64,000 bases of DNA from Haliea sp. Lineage in GTDB: Bacteria > Pseudomonadota > Gammaproteobacteria > Pseudomonadales > Halieaceae. A program made the translations under genes and the position numbers. This document shows positions 17,599 to 28,181 of this stretch, in pieces. Every line of letters starts with the position of its first letter. The first letter of the stretch is position 1. Below the pieces are notes generated by a model. It saw nothing but the letters and a program-made list of their open reading frames with translations, searched no databases and was not told where the DNA came from. The stretch spans positions 1-64,000 of the forward strand of contig JADJAL010000022.1 of NCBI GenBank assembly GCA_016704305.1. The letters run 5' to 3'.

Positions 17599-19286
17599 CA
17601 GCCTGTGTGAAAACTCTTCGACGAGATATAATCTGACTTTCTCGCTGAAGGACTGCCGCCATGAGTGGATTCATCGAGGGCGAAAGCCGATCACAGGCCA
17701 CGCTGTTCCCCGAACGCATCGACGATTATGTGACTGGAGAAGAACGCCGTTCGCGTTATTGATGTGTTCGTGGATGAACTGGACCTTCCGGTCTCGGATT
17801 CAAAACCCTTCGAAGCAACTGGCCGACCCGCTTACAATCCGGCCATGATGTTGAAGCTCTACATCTACGGCTACCTCAATCGCATCCAATCCTCTCGCCG
17901 CCTGGAGCATGAAGCCGGCCGCAACGTGGAGTTGATAGGTTGCTGGGCAAACCTGTCTCCGACTTCAAAACGATTGCTGACTTTCGCAAGAATAACGGCA
18001 AGGCCATTCGCCTGGTATGCCGGGAGTTTGTCATGCTGTGCCGCAAGCTGAACCTGTTCAGCGACGCGTTTGTGGCGATTGATGGCAGCAAGTTCAGGGC
18101 GGTGAACAACCGCAATCGCAACTTCAGTAAGGCCAAGCTCAAGAAAGCGCCTGGAGCAGATCGACGACAGCATTGCGCGCTACCTAGGCGAGATCGCCAG
18201 TGCTGACCGGCGTGAAAGCGAAGCAATGAAAACCAAAACGGACCGTCTCGAAAACAAAATTGCAGCACTTAAGGCGGAGATTCAAACCCTAAAAAAACTC
18301 GAGGTTCAGATGCTGGAAAGCCCTGACCAGCAGATATCGCTGACGGATCCTGACGCTCGAGTGATGTCGACCGCTGCTCGCAGCAAGGCTATCGTGGGCT
18401 ACAACGTACAGGCGGCTGTCGTTACCAAGCATCACTTGATTGTGGCGCACGAAGTCACCAATGTCGGACACGATCGGGCCAGCTGTCCAACACGGCCTTG
18501 CAAGCGAAGGAGGCAATCAACTGCGATGAGAACTGACGGTAGTCGCTGACCGCGGTTATTTCAGTGGCGAGGAAATACTGGCGTGTGATCAGGCTGGCAT
18601 CACTGCCTACGTTCCCAAGACCGCAAACATCGAACAACCAGGCGCGGGGATTGTTCGGCAAGCGGGACTTTATCTATCACCCTGATGACAATGAATATGA
18701 GTGTCCGGCAGGAGAGCGATTGATCTATCGATTCACGGGCCAGGAAGCCGGCAAGATCCAGCATCGCTACTGGAGCTCGGCTTGTCCGCGTTGCAGCCTA
18801 AAAGAGAAATGTACAACGGGCATCTACCGACGAGTCAAACGTTGGGAGCACGAAGCGGTAATGGAGGCAATGGAAGATCGGGTGGATCGCAAACCCGACT
18901 GTATGCGCATTCGCGGCAGTACCGTAGAACACCCCTTTGGCACGATCAAGTCCTGGATGGGTCCCTCGCATTTCCAGATGAAGCGACTTGAACATGTGAG
19001 CACGTAGATGAGCCTGCATGTGCTGTCCTACAATCTCAAACGAATGCTGCAGATGTTTGGTGTTGGACCACAGATGGCGGCGATCAGGGGCTAGGAACCC
19101 CGCTATTGCGCTAGAAATCAGCGACCTGTGATCGCCTCTGTGCGATTCACTGCGACAAATGTTGGAAAGCAAACCATCAACCGAAACAACCTACGGTTCT
19201 ACAAATCGCAATCAGTGCAACCTGAGCACCATTGCTGGTCGGTTATTCGGTGAGGAAAGCTGAACACTGAGTTTTGACACAGTCTG
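17599..19286 (+). mobile_element. IS1182-family insertion sequence, decayed
   Basis: A 1,688-bp element. The inverted ends CAGCCTGTGTGAAAACTC and CAGACTGTGTCAAAACTC match at 16 of 18 positions. TCTC flanks both ends (17595-17598 and 19287-19290), giving a 4-bp target duplication. The transposase inside has several frame changes. Confidence 0.85.
17661..19094 (+). pseudogene. IS1182-family transposase with multiple frameshifts
   Basis: It starts MSGFIEGESRSQATLFPERI, like IS1182 transposases. Then DVFVDELDLPVSDSKPFEAT and RPAYNPAMMLKLYIYGYLN follow in a second frame; VAIDGSKFRAVNNRNRNFSK (the first catalytic Asp), SKAIVGYNVQAAV, VADRGYFSGEE and STVEHPFGTIKSWMG are scattered over further frames. 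At least four frame changes are visible (near 17760, 17935, 18150 and 18480). The intact IS ends with frequent indels suggest either poor sequence or old decay. It ends at TAG 19092-19094. Confidence 0.75.
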
Positions 19287-19339
19287 TCTCGAAAGAGGAT
19301 TTAATGCCATGTCAATTGGGCTACGAAACCCACCAGCGC

Positions 19340-20446
19340 CTACCCCAATCGCACTTTTCGTTTCAGGAACGGTATCTCAAGATAACGATAAAGAAAGTCT
19401 GCGATTATCATGCTGATCGCAAAGGAAATACCTATCTTTAACGTAGCGGATGTCGCTGGTAGCGTCGAAAAAACAAGCCGCATAACAACAAGATGCCAAA
19501 TGTAAAAGCCAAAAGATATTTGTCCAATCCACGCAAAAGGTAGGCAGAGATATTTCCCAAATCCCTGCTGAAAATCCTTGTTCGCAAAAAAGCGAAGCAC
19601 TCCATAAAAAAGAAGTCCATAGAGAAGTAACTGACAATACCGAAAGGCGTATGGACCATTGAGAAGAGTAAGCTCACGGGAAAGAAAGGGACTGATGTAG
19701 GGCAAAAGGATAATAGTTCCTAAGGCAATAAAAGCGAGCACCCAGGAAACAGGCAATCCTCGCCTTCGATAGGCAAGACTGCCAAGTGCAAAAAAGATAA
19801 GCACATTGGGAAGTTGGTTCAGTCCCATGAAATATGCCCAGTGGTCCGGCTTACCCGTCTCCACACTCCAGGCACCCCATTGCTCTATAAAAAGAAAGCG
19901 AAAAACTCCATAGCTAACTGCCCATAGAGCCAGTGCAAGAAGTAGAATTTCGTAGTCCTTTCTCTTTCGGAAAATAAGATACAGAAATGGAGCTAGAACG
20001 TAGAACTGAATTTCAATTCCAAGTGTCCATAAGACTCCATTAATTGCTCCATGATATTCCCTATAAAATATATGCGTGCCAAAAAGATGAGAGAGGAGGT
20101 TCCCTGTGGTCATGGATGCGCGAATAGATGAGTCAAGTAGTAAAATCACTCCTATGCTGAATAGATACAATGGATACACTCGCAGGGCTCTCCTTCTCCA
20201 GAACGACAACGCCTTCTCGAAGAAACTTGCACCTGGCATTTTTGCCTCTATCTGATCGAGGGAGTAAGTGATGAGAAATCCTGACAGTAGATAAAATAGA
20301 AAAACTCCTAGATCTCCACTCTCTGCAAGAGGACGATAGAAAGGAACTTCCCCCGTGAGTGTCTCAGTCGTGCCATGATAAGCAAAAACTGCTAACGCCG
20401 CCCCAGCACGCAACAAATCAAGTGAATCAAAACGCTCATTCTTCAT
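19340..20446 (-). CDS. Acyltransferase 3 (OafA/YrhL-type) membrane protein
   Basis: About 368 residues with ten or so hydrophobic segments. The N-terminal region has the family pattern FDSLDLLRAGAALAVFAYHG, whose His is catalytic in family members, then GDLGVFLFYLLSGFLITYSL and FWRRRALRVYPLYL (the conserved Arg region). The end is FLYRYLEIPFLKRK. Such enzymes O-acetylate or otherwise acylate surface polysaccharides at the inner membrane. Start ATG 20446 (MKNERFDSLDLLRAG) is chosen because the longer frame to 20548 adds a segment unlike the family and overlaps the upstream methyltransferase. It is transcribed with the methyltransferase. Confidence 0.85.
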   Translation of the reverse strand: MKNERFDSLDLLRAGAALAVFAYHGTTETLTGEVPFYRPLAESGDLGVFLFYLLSGFLITYSLDQIEAKMPGASFFEKALSFWRRRALRVYPLYLFSIGVILLLDSSIRASMTTGNLLSHLFGTHIFYREYHGAINGVLWTLGIEIQFYVLAPFLYLIFRKRKDYEILLLALALWAVSYGVFRFLFIEQWGAWSVETGKPDHWAYFMGLNQLPNVLIFFALGSLAYRRRGLPVSWVLAFIALGTIILLPYISPFLSRELTLLNGPYAFRYCQLLLYGLLFYGVLRFFANKDFQQGFGKYLCLPFAWIGQISFGFYIWHLVVMRLVFSTLPATSATLKIGISFAISMIIADFLYRYLEIPFLKRKVRLG

Positions 20447-20544
20447 TTCTATTTTCTCTCGACATACCTCTGTGTGCTCTCGGTTACGACGGAAGGAAAA
20501 TGGTGAGAGTCTTCTGGTTGCAAAGAAGTTATGAAAGAGGGAAT

Positions 20545-21162
20545 TCATACTCCAAGTTTGTAAACGATGAAGTCAAGTACGCCAGCCGTATGGTAATCCA
20601 CAGCAGTCGGGACAAAGTTATCTTCGAGAAGCTCCTTATAGGCACGAAAACTTCGAACGTGCTTGCCACGATCCAGCTTTCTGAGGACATACCCCGGGAC
20701 ATTAAAATTCTTCGGAAAAACGGCATCTACGATAAATATTGATCCTGCTTCCGCGAGCATTCTCTGAAGTGCCTTCAAGCTTTTTATGGTCTCTTCATCA
20801 GAAATATGATGGTATAGGCCAACACTAAAAATAAAGTCGAAGTTTTCACTGAATGAGGGTGGGGTAACAGCATTTCCAATTGAAAATGAGGTGTTTGACT
20901 TATTAAAAGTCAAATTTGCATAATCTATATAGGCCGGAGAAAGATCGAAGCCAGTGTACTGAGCATTGGAAAATAATGTACTGTAATTCCCAAGTCCGCA
21001 GCCTACATCAAGTACCTTTCGTCCTGTGATATCAGGCATTTCCTGTACCATCATTTCTTCAACCTTTTTGTGCAAGGGACCGGCAATTACTTTTTGTACG
21101 AAATGATAGAGTTTAGGTATTTCCATTTGTTTGCTGATGATTCCATCCACGATTTTGCTCAT
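20545..21162 (-). CDS. Class I SAM-dependent methyltransferase
   Basis: A 205-residue enzyme with the SAM loop RKVLDVGCGLGNYSTLF, the acidic motif YTGFDLSPAYIDYA, and FDFIFSVGLYHHISD, which fits motif II. Start ATG 21162 has AAGGAAAC as ribosome site. The N-terminal IVDGIISKQMEIPKLYHFVQ and the C-terminal domain (PGYVLRKLDRGKHVRSFRAY) recall small-molecule or glycan methyltransferases. It is followed on the same strand by the acyltransferase, and both probably decorate a polysaccharide or its lipid carrier. The substrate is unknown. Confidence 0.8.
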   Translation of the reverse strand: MSKIVDGIISKQMEIPKLYHFVQKVIAGPLHKKVEEMMVQEMPDITGRKVLDVGCGLGNYSTLFSNAQYTGFDLSPAYIDYANLTFNKSNTSFSIGNAVTPPSFSENFDFIFSVGLYHHISDEETIKSLKALQRMLAEAGSIFIVDAVFPKNFNVPGYVLRKLDRGKHVRSFRAYKELLEDNFVPTAVDYHTAGVLDFIVYKLGV

Positions 21163-21338
21163 ACTGTTTCCTTTTCCTGATTTCGTGATGATTGCAGTAT
21201 TCTTGGAATCCTGGAGATATCACTCACTTAAACATCAAGGACTGCAAGGCGGACGGAGTTCTCACGTTCCATCGTCGGGCTCCAGTAAAATCGATCAATA
21301 GCCCTGTTAGTTCATTGTTGCATTTTCGGCATTCACCC

Positions 21339-23778
21339 CTACTTTTGATCATTCGAGATCTCACCCAATCTCTTTCGGTTCGTGTTCCAGAGGAGGAGAG
21401 AGATGAAAACGAAAAGTGCGCATCCACCAACAAGAAACAGCTGGATAAAGTTCGCTCCCGGAATTCGATAGTTAAAATCTACAATATGCTCCCCTGCGCT
21501 TAGCGCTACTCCGCGAAAAGCGTCATTAATGAGACCGATATTGGTCTTTTCCCCGTCAACCCGGACCTCCCAGTTCGGATGCCAGGCATCAGCTAAGGAA
21601 AGAATGGAAGCTGAGTTGCTCCTTGTTTTGACCAGAACTCGCATGTTCGATTCTTCCAGAATTGTAGCTTGGCCGCTTTTCTCGCCAGGAGCTTGTACTG
21701 AAAAGAGAATTTTTGCGGCTTTAAGAAACGACGCATCGTTGGAGTACAGTGTATTCAGTAAGGAGCCATTTTGAGCTTCGGTCGGCACGGTTCCTTCCTG
21801 CATCTCAAAAAGCAGGCGAGCCCTTGGCTGAGCTGAAGAGTTCTCAAATACCTTAACCCTTGCATCTTCATAGATTACGGGAAAAGACAAGCTTTGCATC
21901 AAAGCTAAACTTCTTACTGCCCCGGCATTAACTATAAAGTGCTTCACACCTAGATAATTTGCCAACGGCAATTGCAAGGATAATTCTTCACCAACATCGA
22001 AGGAGAGGTCTTGAGAAGGCTTGCCAAATGCTTTGTAAAAGTATTCTTTGTACCAAGGCAAGACGGATTCTCGAAAACCGTCGGCCTGACGAATCCCATA
22101 GGCAACCCCCCACTCCGGTGGCAGATCACCACGCCCAACGCTTAGCGTCCTGAAGTTTGCATCCCGCACTTGATCTGCAAAAAGGACAAAGTGTTCGTCC
22201 GTCGGCGGAAGTTCACTTCGTTGTGGCCGTGTTGTATTCAGATAAAAGAATAATTCACTGAATAAAAATACAACAACAATAAATCGTAGAGTAATCTTCA
22301 AATACTTTTGTTGACCTGCTAGAAGCATCGGCATCACAAGACATAGGAGAGTAAAGATACCTATATACCAACTTGTAACATCATCTCGTTTCCAGTCCAG
22401 GACAAAGCCAATCGCTATGAACATTGCAATCAATAGCCCAGAAACAAGAATGGAAATTTTAAGTGCTCCCCTTGAAAGGTCTTCTTCTTGAAGACGCTGC
22501 ACTCCCATGCCAACTAGGATGCATGCACTCATCGCTACGAGGCAGCCCCAATACCCTGGTTGAATCGATTGAAGAATAGGGAGCGCATCTATCTCCGTGA
22601 ATGGAGGAAAATTTAAAGCTCTCCCAATACCTGATACCAAAAAGAGGAACAGTGTACTTAGCAATATCTTCGAAGCAGTTCCCTGCTTTCGCCATTGCAT
22701 GGGCGCAAAAGCGATACAAAACAGACTCACCACGCCGATATGGTGCAACCAAGACGCTTCGATCCACCCTATTTGACCAGGGAAGCGATCGCGATAAAGC
22801 TCAAAGGAATTATAAGATTCCCAAAAAGTGCTTGGGCGACAATATGGATATTATAGCCGCAAGATTGGCAGAACCTGCTTGTCTGCTTGAATAATGTGCG
22901 AAGGTTTCCAAGTAAAACCAGCTCAAGACCGTTGGCACAATAATCGGAGAAAGAATAAACAAGGCCACGAGCCCTGACGCACCGACTCTCCAGAATGAAT
23001 AAAGCGCAGAAAAGAAACTTTGGGAGGATTGCCTCCAGTGGACCAACACACCGCAGCCATAAACAAAAATAAATGTGAAAATGGTGGAAGGCGGGAACAT
23101 TGGAGAAAGTACGAATATATGTGCCAAAACACAGCAGAGGAATCTTCCCACAGACCCCTTTTCCTGGAGGCGAAGAGTGCTATGAAGAAGAAAAGGAAAA
23201 AAGGTATAAGGGAGCACAAGGATATTGGTAATATTACTGGTATGAAACCCGGCTAAAAGAAAAACGAGAACACCCGCGCAAGCCGAAAGAATGCTCAGAT
23301 TAAAATAGTTTAGGAAGACAAGAAAAAGGAAGTAGAGATTAAAAAGAAGAAGTCCAAGATATACAAAGTTATAAGTCTGTGAGCTCCCTCCAAGTAGAGC
23401 AGTAAGGATTGAAAATATCGAAAACTTTGAGTCTGTTAGCGACTCGACTCCAATTTCGCCAGCTGAACTAAACGGATTCCAATAGGGCAAATCCGCACTT
23501 TCAAACGTCTTTTGCAGGAATAGCTGTCCGGGTTCAAGTCCCCAGACTGAAGTGCCAATATCATTATAGCCATGATAGAGCTGCCGTTGATCTCGCTGAG
23601 GCCCAAGGGTGCTGCGGGTCAGAGTTGGAGCAATATGACTTGACCCCACATCAGAAGGACGCAAGGAAGCCCCTAGAAAAAGTACATCAAAGAATGAGAA
23701 TGCTATGAGCAGCGTTGAAGCTAAAAATATCCACAAGAATGTAGCGGCAGAATTTCTCGAGATTGGCTTGGATGTCAT
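21339..23778 (-). CDS. YfhO-type multi-pass membrane protein
   Basis: 812 residues once one base is removed from the A5 run at 22823-22827 (on the coding strand, CACTTTTTGG becomes CACTTTTGG and restores SPKHFWESYNSFELYRDRF). About twelve membrane helices are followed by a periplasmic C-terminal domain with the YfhO pattern WHPNWEVRVDGEKTNIGLIN and AFRGVALSAGEHIVDFNYR, then a last helix. YfhO proteins are GT-C-like; in Gram-positive bacteria they glycosylate teichoic acids. Here the job is likely sugar transfer to an exported glycan, which is inference. It lies in an AT-rich block with the genes around it. Confidence 0.8.
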
Positions 23779-23900
23779 GCTACATTCTTAACTGTTTTGG
23801 TTATTGTCCCTGCGGTGGAATATACTAGGCATGTGAGGAATGTCCATGACGAGCACAAAATCAATACTGTAATCCGTTCCTGCATTCCAGAATGTACCCT

Positions 23901-25107
23901 TTAGTTGTATCCATACTGTGAATAGAATGGTTCGCATAGCTGTTTTACATAAGAAATCTCTGAATCTGAAAGAAGCTTTTTGTATTTATCCTTCTCTTTA
24001 TGAGTCACTACTTTTGACCAACCAAGCAGCGATGGATCTTCATGCAGAAATTCCAGCAAATTTGGAACCACCAGTTTCGGATTTAGAACAAAATCCTCAT
24101 ATTTTGTTTCAAAAAGGCGCTCTGCAACCCCCGGGATTTTTTTGTACTCGTTGATCATTATCATGGATTCCAGCCAGTAATTAACGCCGCCCTTAACGTC
24201 ATGCTTGGGCATCACGCGGCCTTCTTTCAGACTCGAAACAACGTTAAGCGGATTGCGGTAGATATGCACGAACTTGGCGTCAGGATACATATGTCCAAGC
24301 AAGAGAATGCCGTATATATTTTGTGGCGTTTTATCAAACCAACGACCACTGGGATTGTTCTTTGCCTGCAAGAAGAGCTCTCCGTAAAGATCAGAAATAT
24401 CTTTTCTATTGTTTGCCAAAGAACTGGAATGCATAAAGTCCGAGTCGCTGACTCCGTCAAGCTCTCGATGTTTTTTTAGTAGTATTCCGCTGATGTAATT
24501 TGCCTCATAACGCGGACTGGCGTAGGGATCGGCCCAGCGAAAAAAGTGTGTTTCCTCTGGCGACTCCAACCGTGGATGAAACCTTAATATATTCCTCAGC
24601 ATGGTAGTGCCTGACCGGACACAGCCAAGAATAAAAAATGGCGTGTTATCCGTGCCGAACTTGATATCCAAAGACCCAACTCCCAAAATTGTCAGGGGCC
24701 AAGTATAAGAAGTATCGATGGAGTGTCGAGGAAAATCCGTCGCCCCGGCTGGCGACGGCTGTGGGGGTATTGTCACAGCTTGTGCGTGCTGTGAAGCGCT
24801 TGCCTTGCGGGCGGGTGTTGAATGGTCGTGAAGCACCTTGTAAATCCGGAATATGACTGCTAAATTGCTCGGCAGTTTGCTGCATAAAATGATACAGATT
24901 CAGCAGTTTTCGATCGCGCAAATATGCCTTTTTTATGGCCTGGTGAGCGTCAGGCAGGATAAACAATAATAAGTTTTTTGGTCGCCATTCATTTGTGGGC
25001 TCGATAAGCAACTGTAACAGGGTCTTTGCGTCAACCGGCTTTTTTCCTGGTATCGCTGGTGGTAAGGTCCTGGTGCCAAGGCGCGGTGATCTGGTGGTTT
25101 CGGGCAT
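23901..25107 (-). CDS. PAPS-dependent sulfotransferase
   Basis: About 400 residues after one single-base change somewhere in 24740-24850, where the frame passes from SHIPDLQ to STPARKASASQHAQAV. The N-terminal 85 residues (MPETTRSPRLGTRTLPPAIP, AKTLLQLLIEPTNEWRPKN) are a helical domain followed by a Pro-rich linker. The sulfotransferase core has PFFILGCVRSGTTMLRNILR (PAPS loop), RWFDKTPQNIYGI and FVHIYRNPLNVVSSLKEGR. It is a paralogue of the N-terminal domain at 539-2851. It probably sulfates an exported polysaccharide or lipid-linked glycan. Confidence 0.8.
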
Positions 25108-25147
25108 GTGCGGTAATTCAACTTAGCCAGAAGACGAACAGACAAAC

Positions 25148-28141
25148 ATGAACAGTGATTCCCCTCTCGAACCGGGCGACGAAGACCCCGCCGCCGACGC
25201 CACCGAAGCTTTGGAAACACAGCGTGGCGAAAGCGCACCCGAGCAGCCTGGCAAGGCGGAGCCTGCCGAGCCACCGCGCGAGGCCGAGGTTGCACGTGGC
25301 AAAGGCGAGCTCGCCGTAAAGGGGTATTTCGAGAGCGTCAGCGGCACTGAAGTCATAGGTTGGGCCGTCGTTGGCGATGCGACTTTGTGCGAGGTACAGG
25401 TCCTCGTCGACGATTGCCGGGTCGCAGGAGGGGTCGCGGGCGATTTCCGCGCCCACCTGCTCGAGGCCGGTATCGGGACGGGGCATCATGGATTTCGGAT
25501 AACGATACCGGACGACTACAGCGATGGCCTGGTGCACCGTGTGCGCGTCCAGGCAGGCCAGTTCGGCGACACGCTGCCACCCGGGGAGCGCGAATTCTCG
25601 CACCGCAGGGTGTTTCGGGGAGAAGTCGAGAAACTCGACGGCGACTTTGTCTCAGGTTGGGTGCTCAACACCCTTGCGCCGGATGAGCCTGTTTCTGTTG
25701 AACTGTTAGTCGATGGCAAGGCTGTCGCGACGGGGCAGGCCGACAGGCTCGGCAGCAACGTCATGCGTTTCGCCATGCGCCTGCCGACGGCGGTAATGGA
25801 CGGGCGAGCGCACCGCATCACCGTGCGCAGCATCATGCCACAACAGATTGTCGGCGAATTGGGCGTCATTACTTCCGTGCATCGGACGCCGGACGATGTA
25901 CTGCTCAGCAGCTACGGCAGTGGCAGTCTGAACGCGGCGTTGCTGCAGGGTGCGGGAATGCGTTACGAAGCATTGCGACGCAATATCGCCAGTATCGCTG
26001 CCGATCTCGGTAGCGATGGCAAATCTGGCGCGGCGTCCGAAGCATCGGCCTCCGCCGCCGAGCGACTGCTGCAGCTTCACGCTGCCCACGAGCAGGTTGT
26101 ATTGGGATTTGCGCCAGGCGGAGAACCCCAAAACTGCGATCGCGAACGCCCGGTGCTCCACTTCCCGGCACACCAGCGGCCTGACGTATCGATCGTCATC
26201 CCGGTACACAACAAGTTCGATGTCACCTATCACTGCCTGGCCTCTTTACTTCTGGCCCAGAACCTCGCCACCTTTGAAGTGATCATCGTCGACGATGGAT
26301 CAAGCGATGCGACGCTGGAACTTGCCGGGCGGGTAAAGGGCATCCAGATACTCCGCCAGGATGTGTCGCAAGGCTTTGTGCGCAGTTGCAACGCCGGGGG
26401 AAAACTTGCCCGCGGACGGTATATCGTGATGCTCAACAACGATACCGAAGTGACGCCGGGTTGGATGGATGAACTCATCCACGTTTTCGAACATTTCGAC
26501 GGCGTTGGCATGGCGGGAGCAAAGCTGCTCTATCCGAACGGGACCCTGCAAGAGGCCGGGGGCATCGTGTGGAGCAATGGCGAACCCTGGAACTACGGCC
26601 GCGATGGTAATCCACACGAGCCGCGCTACAACTACACGCGCCAGGTCGACTATATCTCGGGCGCCTGTATCATGCTGCCCACCCCGCTTTGGGTCGAATT
26701 AGGGGGGTTCGACGAGGATTTCGCACCGGCTTATTTCGAGGATACCGACCTGGCGTTCCGCGTCCGCGAACGCGGGCTGAAGACGGTTTATACACCGTTC
26801 TCGCAGGTCATTCACTTCGAGGGTCTCAGCAGCGGCACCAGCATCACCGCCGGTGCCAAGCGCTATCAGGAGATCAACAAACCCAAGTTCAAAAAGCGGT
26901 GGGCGTCATCGCTATCCGGGAATGGCGCTTTCGGCAAGGACGTGGAGTTGGCGAAGGACCGCAACATACGCTTCCGTGTGCTCGTGATCGACGCGAATAC
27001 GCCGCGCCCCGACATCGATGCCGGCAGCTATGCTGCAATCCAGGAAATGCGCCTGCTCCAATCACTTGGCTGCAAGCTCACGTTTATGTCGGAGAGAACC
27101 GACTGGGCCGGTAAGTACACCCAGGCACTGCAACGCGCGGGTATCGAGTGCCTGTATGCGCCGTTCGTGGGGTCCGTTAATGAGGTCTTGGAAACACGTG
27201 GCGCGGAATTCGACCTCATTTACATCACCCGCTATTGGGTGGCCGAACACCATTTAGCCGCGATCCGCCTGCATGCGCCGCAGGCGAAGATACTGTTTAA
27301 CAACGCCGACTTGCACTTCCTGCGGGAACTCCGTTCCGCCATCGCCACGGGCAGCCATGAGCGCATCGGTAGTGCGTTGCAGATACGCGACGCCGAACTT
27401 GCTGTGATGCGCAAGGTCGATCTGGTGCTTTCGTACAATGAGATAGAGCATGCAGTGATCCTCTCTCACAACCTGGATTCCACCAGAATTGCGAAGTGTC
27501 CCTGGGTAGTGTCTACGAGGAGCGAGGTGCCTGGCTTCGAGGCGCGGTCTGGCATTGCTTTCCTGGGCGCCTACCAACACCACCCCAATGTCGAGGCCGC
27601 CGAGTACTTCCTGCGGGAGGTGATGCCGCTGCTGCGCGAGCGCCTGCCTGGCGTCGAGTTACGGCTCTATGGGAGCGACATGCCGGAGAGTTGGCGGGAC
27701 CTGTTTGCAGGCGAGGAAGATGTGGCATTCCCAGGTTGGGTGGCGAGCGTCGATGAGGTCTATGATAACAGCAGGGTGTTCGTGGCGCCGTTGCGAAGCG
27801 GCGCGGGCATCAAGGGTAAAGTTATAGGCGCCATGGCGCATGGCATACCGTGCGTACTGTCACCGGTGGCCGCTGAAGGGACAGGCATTCGCGACGGACT
27901 GGAGGCGCTGGTTGCGACGACGCCTGCGCAATGGGTCGAAGCCGTCGAGCTCCTCTATAACAACAGTGAAGCCTGGTCCAAACAGCAACACGCTGCCTGG
28001 GCTTATACGCAAACCGAGTTCAGTCTGGCGCGAGGGTGCGAGTTGATGCAGGCCGCGCTGGAAATGGTGGATATTTTCGCCGCACCGGACTCCAGCTGTC
28101 TGTCGCACGACACCCTGAGCCAAGTGACGAAGCAGACGTAG
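25148..28141 (+). CDS. GT2-GT4 bifunctional glycosyltransferase with N-terminal beta modules
   Basis: A 997-residue protein. Residues about 55-260 contain two beta-rich modules (GYFESVSGTEVIGWAVVGD and GEVEKLDGDFVSGWVLNT) of a type often found in front of glycosyltransferases. Residues about 340-600 are GT2: VSIVIPVHNKFDVTYHCLAS, VIIVDDGSSD, IVMLNNDTEVTPGW, and PAYFEDTDLAFRVRERG. Residues about 615-985 are GT4-like: HHPNVEAAEYFLREVMPLLR, VFVAPLRSGAGIKGKVIGAM and HGIPCVLSP. The start is ATG 25148, and it lies head-to-head with the sulfotransferase (40 bases apart). The protein could add two successive sugars to a polysaccharide. The frame is fully intact. Confidence 0.85.
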   Translation: MNSDSPLEPGDEDPAADATEALETQRGESAPEQPGKAEPAEPPREAEVARGKGELAVKGYFESVSGTEVIGWAVVGDATLCEVQVLVDDCRVAGGVAGDFRAHLLEAGIGTGHHGFRITIPDDYSDGLVHRVRVQAGQFGDTLPPGEREFSHRRVFRGEVEKLDGDFVSGWVLNTLAPDEPVSVELLVDGKAVATGQADRLGSNVMRFAMRLPTAVMDGRAHRITVRSIMPQQIVGELGVITSVHRTPDDVLLSSYGSGSLNAALLQGAGMRYEALRRNIASIAADLGSDGKSGAASEASASAAERLLQLHAAHEQVVLGFAPGGEPQNCDRERPVLHFPAHQRPDVSIVIPVHNKFDVTYHCLASLLLAQNLATFEVIIVDDGSSDATLELAGRVKGIQILRQDVSQGFVRSCNAGGKLARGRYIVMLNNDTEVTPGWMDELIHVFEHFDGVGMAGAKLLYPNGTLQEAGGIVWSNGEPWNYGRDGNPHEPRYNYTRQVDYISGACIMLPTPLWVELGGFDEDFAPAYFEDTDLAFRVRERGLKTVYTPFSQVIHFEGLSSGTSITAGAKRYQEINKPKFKKRWASSLSGNGAFGKDVELAKDRNIRFRVLVIDANTPRPDIDAGSYAAIQEMRLLQSLGCKLTFMSERTDWAGKYTQALQRAGIECLYAPFVGSVNEVLETRGAEFDLIYITRYWVAEHHLAAIRLHAPQAKILFNNADLHFLRELRSAIATGSHERIGSALQIRDAELAVMRKVDLVLSYNEIEHAVILSHNLDSTRIAKCPWVVSTRSEVPGFEARSGIAFLGAYQHHPNVEAAEYFLREVMPLLRERLPGVELRLYGSDMPESWRDLFAGEEDVAFPGWVASVDEVYDNSRVFVAPLRSGAGIKGKVIGAMAHGIPCVLSPVAAEGTGIRDGLEALVATTPAQWVEAVELLYNNSEAWSKQQHAAWAYTQTEFSLARGCELMQAALEMVDIFAAPDSSCLSHDTLSQVTKQT

Positions 28142-28181
28142 TAGCCACTGTGATCAGCGTGTCGCACTCGATCAGGCTCCG